DNA of 50,379 bases from Candidatus Binataceae bacterium. Lineage in GTDB: Bacteria; Desulfobacterota; Binatia; Binatales; Binataceae. The stretch covers positions 1 through 50,379 of the forward strand of contig DASXMJ010000206.1 of NCBI GenBank assembly GCA_036495685.1, read 5' to 3'. Positions 1 to 7,247 of this stretch are shown piece by piece. A program made the position numbers and the translations under genes. The notes under the pieces are model-generated. The model was not told where the DNA came from and did not search any database. It saw nothing but the letters and a program-made list of their open reading frames with translations. The stretch's first letter is position 1. Each line of letters begins with the position of its first letter.

Positions 1-43
1 GATGTCACTTCCTGTGGGGAGCGAGTTTGAGCAGGGTACAACG

Positions 44-1213
44 ATGAGCAAAAGCAACCTCCACTTCATAGTCGCGCGTGCAATTTTGGTTTACGCAATT
101 TTAAGCCTCTGTTGTCGGTCGGTCGGGCTAGGCGAGGAGACTGACCCATCGACGGCTCAAGTCAGACCGCGGCATGTTTTCATTGTCGTCCTCGAGAATC
201 AGGGTTTTGAAACAACTTTCGGCAAAAACTCACCTGCACCCTATCTTTCTCGAGAACTCGCTCCAAAGGGTGTGCTCTTAAGGCGGTACTACGGCATTGG
301 TCACTTTAGCCTTGACAATTACATCGCGATGGTCAGTGGCCAGGGGCCGAACCCTTATACTCAGAACGACTGCTTGACCTACTACGATTTCCGCACGTTG
401 GTGAATGAGCTCGACCGAAATGGTCAGGCGCTGGGTGCCGGGTGCGTTTATCCAGAGGCCGTTCGAACAATCGCAAACCAGCTCGACGACAAGCGCTTGA
501 CCTGGAAGGGATATATGGAAGATATGGGCGTGAGCTGTGAGCACCCAGCCCTCGGACGGTTCGATAGCCACATCTATGCGAGCAAAGAGTCACAGTACGC
601 AACGCGACATGACCCGTTTGTCTACTTTCACTCGATAATCGATCATCCCACGTGCGTGGAACACGTTGTGCCCCTTACGCAACTTGACCACGATTTGCAG
701 ACAGTCGCGCAGACACCAAACCTTGCGTTCATCACGCCGAATTTGTGTCACGATGGCCATGATAGGGCGTCCGATATCTGCGAAGGGGGGCACCTCATAT
801 CGGCCGATCGCTTTTTACGTCCGCTGGTAAGCAAAATTCTAGCTTCAGCCGCCTACCAGCGAGACGGGATGTTGATAATTACGTTTGACGAGGCAGATAT
901 CGATATCAAGGGTGGCAAGGTTGTCGCACAACAAACGGACGCGACCTCATGCTGCAATGAACCCGTAGGCCCGAACACCGTAGCACCCGGCCAAACCGGG
1001 CCTGGGGGCGGTCGAACTGGTACATTGATAATTTCCAAGTACGTAAGGCCAGGCTGCGATGACGACCCTTACAATCACTACGCGCTCTTGCGCAGCCTCG
1101 AAGATCTCTTCGGACTCGACCACCTCGGATTCGCTGCACAGGCGGAGCTGAAGCCCTTCGGGAATGACGTGTATCGCGAGAGCCGACCCTGCCGTGATGA
1201 GGAGCGAAATTGA
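44..1213 (+). CDS. Exported phosphoesterase / acid phosphatase family protein
   Basis: The protein resembles the PF04185 phosphoesterase family (phospholipase C and AcpA-like acid phosphatases), which hydrolyse phosphate esters in the periplasm or outside the cell. The mature part opens with the family block HVFIVVLENQGFETTFG, and a second metal-site block TFDEADIDIKGG lies near residue 285. The Cys-containing segment GHDRASDICEGGH sits between them. I chose the ATG at 44 because it is followed by a basic N terminus and a hydrophobic stretch that look like a signal peptide; an in-frame ATG at position 2 would put 14 extra residues before it. The length of 389 aa fits the family. The substrate cannot be read from the sequence. 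The gene is convergent with the MarR gene downstream. Confidence 0.75.
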   Translation: MSKSNLHFIVARAILVYAILSLCCRSVGLGEETDPSTAQVRPRHVFIVVLENQGFETTFGKNSPAPYLSRELAPKGVLLRRYYGIGHFSLDNYIAMVSGQGPNPYTQNDCLTYYDFRTLVNELDRNGQALGAGCVYPEAVRTIANQLDDKRLTWKGYMEDMGVSCEHPALGRFDSHIYASKESQYATRHDPFVYFHSIIDHPTCVEHVVPLTQLDHDLQTVAQTPNLAFITPNLCHDGHDRASDICEGGHLISADRFLRPLVSKILASAAYQRDGMLIITFDEADIDIKGGKVVAQQTDATSCCNEPVGPNTVAPGQTGPGGGRTGTLIISKYVRPGCDDDPYNHYALLRSLEDLFGLDHLGFAAQAELKPFGNDVYRESRPCRDEERN

Positions 1214-1240
1214 TCTTCCGATAAACACCTGAAGTTGTCT

Positions 1241-1750
1241 CTACGATTCGCTTTGGGCTTCCAGGCCGCGAATCAGCAGGTCGAGAGACTTTGCGAATTC
1301 CCTCATCTGTTCAGGGCGCAACGCTCTTTCGAACAGGGCCCGATTGCTGCGCGCCAGCTCGGGATACAGCTTGCGGAGAAGCTCAATGCCCTTGGCGCTC
1401 AATCGCACCTGAACGCTACGGCGGTCGTCGCGCGAGGGCATGCGCTTGACTAGGCCGCGGGCTTCGAGTCGATCGAGGATGCCGGTGATGCCGCCCTTGG
1501 TGATCAGGGTTTTCTCGGCTATTTCCGAGCAGGTGACGCTGGAGTCCACCGCATCGGCGAGGACCGTAAGAACGTCCATCTGCGCGAGCGACAGGTGATA
1601 TGCATGAATCGCCCGCTCAGGATGATTCGAGAAAAGGAAAGACGCCTTGAGCAACGCCCGCGAGAGGTCGAGGAACGGTTGATCGGCCGGCGCGGTGACT
1701 TGCGATCTCAGAGAATCTTTCTCGGCCGGGATGGACGGCTTTGAGGGCAT
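1241..1750 (-). CDS. MarR family transcriptional regulator
   Basis: This is a winged-helix regulator of the MarR family. The helix-turn-helix region includes SEIAEKTLITKGGITGILDR and is followed by the wing RDDRRSVQVRLSAKG, which carries the usual D-R-R-S pattern. Several in-frame starts exist; the ATG at 1750 gives about 169 aa, a normal MarR length, while upstream starts add a poorly conserved tail. A short palindrome lies just upstream at 1787-1798. The next gene on the same strand, a DUF1329 protein, starts about 1.5 kb upstream and ends 213 bases before this start, so a shared operon is uncertain. MarR proteins usually answer small aromatic ligands or oxidants; the ligand here is unknown. 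Confidence 0.85.
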   Translation of the reverse strand: MPSKPSIPAEKDSLRSQVTAPADQPFLDLSRALLKASFLFSNHPERAIHAYHLSLAQMDVLTVLADAVDSSVTCSEIAEKTLITKGGITGILDRLEARGLVKRMPSRDDRRSVQVRLSAKGIELLRKLYPELARSNRALFERALRPEQMREFAKSLDLLIRGLEAQSES

Positions 1751-1786
1751 GAGAACCTTCCGTACGATGGTCATGGAAACAATTGA

Positions 1787-1798
1787 TTTATCTCTAAA
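1787..1798. promoter_or_regulatory. Possible MarR operator
   Basis: TTTATCTCTAAA is a perfect inverted repeat with 4-bp arms (TTTA/TAAA) around TCTC. It lies about 37 bases upstream of the chosen MarR start in an A+T-rich patch. MarR proteins often bind such A+T-rich palindromes in their own promoter, but the arms are short and this could be chance. Confidence 0.25.
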
Positions 1799-1963
1799 CG
1801 AAATAAAGGAACGCGCCGAGCGGGGCAACCCCGCATTTCGCGCCGGGATTCACATCGGGCGATGGCTCAGATACGCAGGGCCGGCGTGGGGATTCGGAAG
1901 GTCGGACAATCCGGTGCGCGGCGGTGAGTCCGCCGCGTGCACCGGATGGGTAAGACCAGACGA

Positions 1964-3286
1964 TCAGTGGCTTTGTTCGAGGCGCATTGGGGTGAAAAAC
2001 GTCCTGTCTACTGCGCCTGAATTAATGTACCAGCCTTCGCTGCCGCTCTGTGGTGGGGAATACAGGGTAGTAGAGAAGCCGGTAGTCAGATCTTCGTCGA
2101 CCTGGGCGGTTTCAAACATCCGCTTGTACGGCCAGATCGCTACTCGGGCGTTCGGCGTGGCTCGATCGCTATAGGCATGAAAGTTTGCGATCGTCTTCCA
2201 CAACTGCCCGTTGGGGCCGTATAGGTCCGAGGCGGTGATGAACCATCCTTCAGAGTCGATGTACAAAACACGTCGCGGAACGATCGTGCTCCCACCGAGG
2301 AAGGGCCGATTCTTGGCGGTGGCCTCGATCACATAAAGACGACGCATCTGCCAGTTCTCGGGACACACGGTCCGGCCGCCGTCCTGGGCGCACGGAATTG
2401 CCGGCGAGTTGGCATTCACGCTTGCCAGCATCGAACGCTCGCCCATCAATCGGTAGTTGTAGTCGGCGGGTTTTCCCGCGAATCCAAAAGCCGAGTCGGG
2501 ATCGAGGGTCGACGCATACGTCGTCGCGCCGCCAGCCCCGGACTTCGAGCCGGCACTACTTATTGCTGCGACCCCGAACGAATCGGACAATTCACTGGCC
2601 GGCAGACGCCGGAGCCGCCGGCTTTCAGCGCTGTATTCCCACGCGTTGTCCTCAACGCCCGGCAGGACGGAACCTTCGCGCACTATTCCAGCGCCCCGCA
2701 TCTCCGAGGGCTCGAGGATCGGGAAAGCGCCGAACCGGTAGGCGAGACCGGTCTGATAGATGTCCTTGTCAATCGGTGTCGGCTCCACCTCGGTGCGGCC
2801 GATGCTCTTGTAAAAGCCAAAGTGACCGAAGCTCATTACTTCGACTGGTTCCGATTGGCCTGGCCGATGGCTCACCGCCTCGATGCCGGGCGCGTCGAGA
2901 TCATCCGTGTTAAGCGGGCGAAACTCGAAGTTCCAGATGATCTTGGTCGCGGCTTGCGGATCGTTCACATCGACGAGCGGAAACGGCTGTCCAGCCTTGT
3001 AGTTGATGAGATTTCCGCCGGGCGTGAGCACAACCTGGGGCGAGTATTGTTCGGTGGCCGCCTTGTAAGGCGGAGGCCACTCAAGATGAGAGCTCGGAAC
3101 AATTTTCATGACCATGCCCTGCCGGACGAGCTGGTAATTTCCGGGGCTCACCAAATTCGCGACTTTCGCTGAATTGCTCGGGGTAATGACGTCGCCGGGC
3201 TTTACCAGGGCGTCGGCGGCTGGGGCGAGGAAAAAGACCGCGGCTAGCGCGATCATAAAAACTGTTGGCGAACGAGATGCTCTCAT
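1964..3286 (-). CDS. DUF1329 family exported protein
   Basis: The 440-aa protein matches the DUF1329 family, whose members are exported and, on known relatives, related to lipoprotein-carrier folds of the outer membrane. A signal peptide is visible (RASRSPTVFMIALAAVFFLA, cleavage near PAADA). The mature part carries family-like stretches near the start (KPGDVITPSNSAKVANLVSP) and later the tyrosine- and tryptophan-rich block IDSEGWFITASDLYGPNGQL. The start at 3286 is set by a strong AAAGGAG about 12 bases upstream on the minus strand; a longer reading from 3367 has no support. DUF1329 genes often sit near fatty-acid, sterol or hydrocarbon metabolism genes, but the role is unproven. Confidence 0.8.
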   Translation of the reverse strand: MRASRSPTVFMIALAAVFFLAPAADALVKPGDVITPSNSAKVANLVSPGNYQLVRQGMVMKIVPSSHLEWPPPYKAATEQYSPQVVLTPGGNLINYKAGQPFPLVDVNDPQAATKIIWNFEFRPLNTDDLDAPGIEAVSHRPGQSEPVEVMSFGHFGFYKSIGRTEVEPTPIDKDIYQTGLAYRFGAFPILEPSEMRGAGIVREGSVLPGVEDNAWEYSAESRRLRRLPASELSDSFGVAAISSAGSKSGAGGATTYASTLDPDSAFGFAGKPADYNYRLMGERSMLASVNANSPAIPCAQDGGRTVCPENWQMRRLYVIEATAKNRPFLGGSTIVPRRVLYIDSEGWFITASDLYGPNGQLWKTIANFHAYSDRATPNARVAIWPYKRMFETAQVDEDLTTGFSTTLYSPPQSGSEGWYINSGAVDRTFFTPMRLEQSH

Positions 3287-3686
3287 AACGCACACTCCTT
3301 TGCGCGGCTCTCGCCGAAATATCGGGGAAGGCCGTCGCGGGTGGGAAGTCAATTCCTGCACCATCATTAGGAGGGCTTGCGATAGTCATGCCATAAATAA
3401 TTTACTTCTAAATTAAATGATTTGAGCCCACCACAGCATCACTTTTAAGAAATTTTGCGAACCTTTTCGCATTCGGCGAATTTCGCCGGAATCCGGGTGC
3501 TGAGGCGATAAACCTCGCCGGGATTGTCCTAAGATTTTTGGAGGTGCGTGCGGACGCGACCCTCAGAGCCCGCTATGAAGGGACTTCAAGCGAACTAGTC
3601 GGCCAAACAGGGCGGCCGTCAGGCAGCAAGGCATCCGCAGCGATGATGTACGCCTCTCATTTCAAAAACTCACCATGGACTAAGTT
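3287..3686. other. Intergenic region, no gene recognised
   Basis: This 400-base gap contains the leader and ribosome site of the DUF1329 gene at its left end and an A+T-rich patch around 3395-3460 that could hold that gene's promoter. I see no coding sequence or strong hairpin in it. Confidence 0.4.
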
Positions 3687-4652
3687 TTAGGGCGTCAGAA
3701 CTGCTTTGCCGAGGAAGCGGCGCTCCATCAAGCCGGCCGCGATCTCTGCGATCCGCGTCCACGGCGCCGTTACCTCTACGGGCGGAGACAATTTGCCTTC
3801 GGCCGTTAACGCCAACAAACGTTCCAGTCCGGCAGAAGGCGTTTCGTGTTGGAACTCATTACGCAGGGCGAGGCCATATAGAGTGGTGGCGCCGGTCCGA
3901 TAAAATGTTGCCGCGTCAAACGTGACCTCTGTCGCCTGGGAAACACCGAACAATACGCAGGTCCCGCCCGGCGCCAGCATCCCAAGTGCAGCGCCGAGTG
4001 ACGGGCCTCCGACCGATTCCAAGATCAGATGGAAGGGGCCCATCGGCTTCGCCGCGGACAAATCCGGTCCAACCGCAACCCGTTCGGCCCCCATTTTTCT
4101 CACGAACGTTTCTTGTCGACCGTCGCGTATCGCGGCTACAACCTCCGCACCCAGATGGCGAGCAAGCTGACAAGCGAGGCTGCCGACGCCCCCACTTGCG
4201 CCATTGACCAGCACTCGTTTGCCACGAAGCTGTCCGCCCTTTCTCAGCGCGTGCCAGGCCGTTAGACCCGCGACCGGCAAAGTCGCCGCCTGCTCAAAGC
4301 TGACGCCTGGCGGAAGCGCCGCGAGCATGATGTTCGGCACCGCGCTGAACTCAGCCCAGCCGGCGCCGGAATCGAGCGCGACGACTCGGGTGGCGGCCGG
4401 CGGCGACCCGCCATCAGTCGCGGCACGCTCGATGGTGCCGGCGATGTCCCATCCGAGACGGGTGCCGTCACTCGGCGCGGCGAGGGCGTTGCGCACTTCG
4501 CCGCGATTGAGCGAGAAGGCCGCCACTCGGATCAAAGGAACGCCCGGTCCAGGCTCCGGGCGCGGGACTGTTCGCAGCACAAACTTCCCATTCGCCGAAG
4601 GATCGAGCACGACCGCGCGCATCACTGACGTTTCAGAAACATTCGCAGCCAT
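3687..4652 (-). CDS. MDR superfamily NAD(P)H:quinone oxidoreductase-like protein
   Basis: This is a zinc-free medium-chain dehydrogenase/reductase of the quinone oxidoreductase type. The N-terminal GroES-like fold includes IRVAAFSLNRGEVRNAL, and the Rossmann fold carries GASGGVGSLACQLARHLGAE near residue 150. The structural zinc cysteines of alcohol dehydrogenases are absent. The length of 321 aa is typical. The start at 4652 has GGAGAG upstream at good spacing. The gene lies 77 bases downstream of a TetR gene on the same strand, and a near-identical palindrome precedes both genes, so the TetR protein probably controls it. Likely substrates are quinones or reactive enones; this is inferred from the family. 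Confidence 0.85.
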   Translation of the reverse strand: MAANVSETSVMRAVVLDPSANGKFVLRTVPRPEPGPGVPLIRVAAFSLNRGEVRNALAAPSDGTRLGWDIAGTIERAATDGGSPPAATRVVALDSGAGWAEFSAVPNIMLAALPPGVSFEQAATLPVAGLTAWHALRKGGQLRGKRVLVNGASGGVGSLACQLARHLGAEVVAAIRDGRQETFVRKMGAERVAVGPDLSAAKPMGPFHLILESVGGPSLGAALGMLAPGGTCVLFGVSQATEVTFDAATFYRTGATTLYGLALRNEFQHETPSAGLERLLALTAEGKLSPPVEVTAPWTRIAEIAAGLMERRFLGKAVLTP

Positions 4653-4702
4653 GGCTTCTCTCCGTGTCGTTACTGGGATGGGCGTTCAAAGCGATATCCA
4701 TC

Positions 4703-4721
4703 AACTGTTCACTGAACAGTT
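4703..4721. promoter_or_regulatory. TetR operator upstream of the MDR gene
   Basis: AACTGTTCACTGAACAGTT is a perfect inverted repeat with 9-bp arms around one base. It sits between the stop of the TetR gene and the start of the MDR gene. A second copy matching 15 of 19 bases lies upstream of the TetR gene at 5542-5560. Paired copies of this kind fit a TetR-family operator; binding is inferred. Confidence 0.65.
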
Positions 4722-4729
4722 AACTGCGA

Positions 4730-5425
4730 TTATTTAGCCGGAATGGATTGGCGATGCAAGCCTTCGAGCAGCGCGCTCACCATCGTAGCGACCAGGGCGC
4801 GGTTTTCAGAGATCAGGTATCCTGGGCGCGCGATCATTAGCGACACGAGACCGTGCGCGGCGGCCCACACAGCCTGCGTGACTAACGTAGCGTCGCGCTG
4901 GCGCAAACGTCCGGTTTCGATCATCCGTGCGATCTGTTCGCGGAACAGCAGGAACAGTTGCACGCCGATTCCCTGCCGCTCAAAGGCCCCTGCGAGGTCT
5001 TTGCGTCGCACGAACTTCGGCGCCGACCGCCCGACCATAAAGGTGATCAGGTACTCGTCGGGATGCTCGACGCCGAATTGCACGTAAGCCTCAATCAGAC
5101 GCCGAAGAAGGTCAGGTGAATCGTCGCGCTTCGCGGCGATCTCGCGAAAACGTTCCACCAGACCGGCAAAGGTGGCGCGGCAGACCGCCTCGAGCAGTTC
5201 GTCCTTGCTCTTGAAATAAACGTACAGTCCGGTCTGGGAGAGGCCCACCCGTTCGGCGAGCTTCCGCGTGGTGAAATTCTCGTAGCCATGTTTCAGAAAG
5301 AGCCGTTTCGCGGCCGCGATTATCTCGTGGTGCCGTTCGTGGCCCATCCCTCTTGGTTTACGGGTGCGCCTGGAACGGCCCATCGCTTTTTGGAGAGCAG
5401 GCTTCAGCGTGACAGCATGCTTCAT
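4730..5425 (-). CDS. TetR/AcrR family transcriptional regulator
   Basis: The N-terminal DNA-binding domain has the TetR pattern: an initial helix around GHERHHEIIAAAKRLFLKHG, then the helix-turn-helix FTTRKLAERVGLSQTGLYVY and the F-K-S-K-D-E-L block. The rest is an all-helical ligand domain of ordinary length. Starts at 5425, 5383 and 5347 are all possible. The conserved domain begins near 5347, none has an ideal ribosome site, and 5425 is kept as the longest. The two palindromes at 4703-4721 and 5542-5560 suggest that it represses both its own promoter and the MDR gene downstream. The ligand is unknown. Confidence 0.88.
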   Translation of the reverse strand: MKHAVTLKPALQKAMGRSRRTRKPRGMGHERHHEIIAAAKRLFLKHGYENFTTRKLAERVGLSQTGLYVYFKSKDELLEAVCRATFAGLVERFREIAAKRDDSPDLLRRLIEAYVQFGVEHPDEYLITFMVGRSAPKFVRRKDLAGAFERQGIGVQLFLLFREQIARMIETGRLRQRDATLVTQAVWAAAHGLVSLMIARPGYLISENRALVATMVSALLEGLHRQSIPAK

Positions 5426-5541
5426 GACGTTTCAAATGAATCATTCTCCGAGCGCGAAAACCATAGCGTCGGGCGTCTGCTGCAGCCAGGATGCTGGCCT
5501 TGCTTGACTCGTGTCTGGCGATCACATAGATACTCATCGAA

Positions 5542-5560
5542 CACTGTTCGCTGAACATAT
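5542..5560. promoter_or_regulatory. TetR operator upstream of the TetR gene
   Basis: CACTGTTCGCTGAACATAT matches the operator at 4703-4721 at 15 of 19 bases and keeps the TGTTC/GAACA half sites. It lies about 115 bases upstream of the TetR start and fits autoregulation. The rest of the gap, to the next gene at 5748, holds no recognisable gene. Confidence 0.55.
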
Positions 5561-5747
5561 ATGGGCCCGAAAGCCTTCATGCACATTCTGCTAAACGACC
5601 CGGCTTCATCACGCTTCTCCGGTCGCAAGCCTCGACCAGACTCGGAGCTCTTACGGCAAATTGCTTGGTTGCTCGTAGTCCAGAAGAAGCAGCGATCGAA
5701 ACTCGGTCGATTTCTGCGGCCATCCACCAAGCCAGGAGAGTTAGATC

Positions 5748-6257
5748 ATGAAAGGTCTAGAGGCAGCGCTCATTAGCGCCATGCTCGTGGTCGCGATCGG
5801 CCCAACAGCGCGGTGCGCCTCATCACCGATCGAGGTGAACGCATTCGCCGACGCAAGCTACATCTACATCGCGACCATCCGCAAGGACGGCAGCCAAAGC
5901 CGCGCGGTGCCGGTATGGTTCGTGACGACCCCCCAGGGTCAGATTCTCATCGATACCAACACTGACAGCTGGAAGGCGAGGCGGGTCCGCCGAGGCAGTC
6001 CGGTAATCGTCTGGATGGGGTCTCGAACAGGGCCGGCCTTTATCGGTAAGGCTGAATTCGAGACAGAGAGCTCGGTGCAGGATCAGATGATCGAGCGGAT
6101 TCCGCGGAAATACCTTCTCGCCAGGCTTGGCTTGTTTGGCCCCAAGCGCGCAAACTTTGACTCGGGCAAGATCGTGACGATTCGAATTACACCCGAACGC
6201 GGTCTACCTGCTGGATTCAAATCACAACCCGGCGCTCCTGCGCCGGCCGTGCTGTGA
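5748..6257 (+). CDS. Exported PNPOx-like split beta-barrel protein
   Basis: The 169-aa protein has an N-terminal signal-like segment (ALISAMLVVAIGPTARCA) and then a domain like the pyridoxamine-phosphate-oxidase/F420-binding split barrel: SYIYIATIRKDGSQSRAVPV, WFVTTPQGQILIDTNTDSWK and a G-R-x-G-F-I-G-K-type strand. Proteins of this fold bind FMN, F420 or haem. Most PNPOx-like proteins are cytoplasmic, so the apparent signal peptide is unusual and would place this one in the periplasm. AGGAG about 12 bases upstream supports the start. The substrate is unknown. Confidence 0.7.
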   Translation: MKGLEAALISAMLVVAIGPTARCASSPIEVNAFADASYIYIATIRKDGSQSRAVPVWFVTTPQGQILIDTNTDSWKARRVRRGSPVIVWMGSRTGPAFIGKAEFETESSVQDQMIERIPRKYLLARLGLFGPKRANFDSGKIVTIRITPERGLPAGFKSQPGAPAPAVL

Positions 6258-6509
6258 GCGTTTACAAAACGAGAGGAGTCTACTGGTACGAACATACTTT
6301 CGCAGTCTTGCGAATACGTGAGAGTGCAAGGCCAAAGGAGACCGCAGTTCAAAATCGCGGCGGACCCTGAGTCGGAAGCGGCACAGAACGCGCTCCTCAA
6401 TTAATTGGAAAGTGCTTGTGGTAGTTGTTCGTGGGGCGATGAGCTCGCAATGCGCCTTGGTTCCGGTTACAAGGTGAAGAAGCGCTTAGCCGGGCGCGAA
6501 GGTGTTCAG

Positions 6510-6923
6510 ATGCCGCTCAAGCTCAAGCAGACCGTCAAGCAGATGCTGGCCGAGGCCAACACAGAAATCGAAACTATCAGCGCCGAGGATGCGATTAAAC
6601 TTAAGGACGATCCCAGCATCGTGTTCGTTGACATCCGCGATATTCGTGAGCTCTCCCGCGACGGGCGGATCCCGAGTGCGGTGCACGCGCCGCGCGGGAT
6701 GCTCGAATTCTGGGTCGATCCGGAAAGTCCCTATCACAGGGAAATCTTCGCCTCGGGCAAGAAGTTTCTCTTCTTCTGAGCGGGTGGTGGACGGTCTGCG
6801 CTGGCAGCGCAGACTCTACAGCGCATGGGCCTGGAGCCGGTCTGTCACATGGGCGGAGGATTCAACGCTTGGAAGGCGGCCGGCGGTCCGGTCGAACCCG
6901 GCAAGCCGCCCTCGTCCAGTTAG
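6510..6923 (+). CDS. Rhodanese-like protein, probable selenoprotein (in-frame TGA at the catalytic position)
   Basis: The gene reads as a complete single-domain rhodanese of 137 residues if the TGA at 6777-6779 is decoded. Before it come the rhodanese features IVFVDIRDIRELSRDGRIP and AVHAPRGMLEFWV, ending in KKFLFF. After it the same frame continues with AGGGRSALAAQTLQRMGLEP and MGGGFNAWKAAGGPVEPGKP, stopping at TAG 6921-6923. In rhodaneses the residue after FF, just before AGGGRSALAA, is the catalytic Cys that carries the persulfide; here it is TGA, residue 90. A perfect hairpin (6794-6814) follows at SECIS spacing. Sec-containing rhodanese homologues are known from bacterial selenoproteomes. 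The alternative is a TGC-to-TGA nonsense change in a dying gene, but no other lesion is present. The start at 6510 follows GAAGG; ATG 6450 is less likely. Confidence 0.75.
6794..6814 (+). promoter_or_regulatory. Candidate bacterial SECIS element
   Basis: GTCTGCGCT and AGCGCAGAC form a perfect 9-bp stem closing a GGC loop (or 8 bp closing TGGCA). The loop begins 24 bases after the last base of the TGA, with 23 bases between, inside the window typical for bacterial SECIS elements, and it has G in the first loop positions. The hairpin lies inside the continuing rhodanese coding frame, as bacterial SECIS elements must. It has no U-tract, so it is not an intrinsic terminator. Confidence 0.65.
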
Positions 6924-7247
6924 CTCTTGTCTTTCGATCCGGACGACACCGCGAGCCCTGCGCGTGCGTCTGATTGGATGCCGTACCGCGGGATGAGATA
7001 GCGCAGGCCTAGAGCCGTTTCATCCCCCCGATCGCTTGGGTCAGGAATCTCGGCGGCAGCGCCATCAGTAGCTCATCGTCGAGACACGCCACCATCGCGC
7101 CGTTCCGCGAAGCTTGGAATCAAAAGTAGAGGAACGGCGATTTTCGCCAGTGTCACTCCGGATCGCTCAGTACGCTTCAGACCCCGGCGCCGCAGCGGTT
7201 TTCTGAATTCCGGCCAGGCTCATCGAGGATACCGAGTGATACTCACC
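6924..7247 (-). other. Intergenic region with a possible short gene remnant
   Basis: No full gene is seen. On the minus strand, a stretch of about 30 codons ending at the stop 7009-7011 reads VACLDDELLMALPPRFLTQA, which looks like coding sequence and weakly resembles the C terminus of a short-chain dehydrogenase. An in-frame stop lies just upstream of it. It may be a remnant; the assignment is weak. Confidence 0.2.

Noticed and set aside
6794..6814. The hairpin after the rhodanese TGA as an intrinsic terminator
   Set aside because: No run of U follows it, and the coding frame continues with conserved rhodanese sequence.
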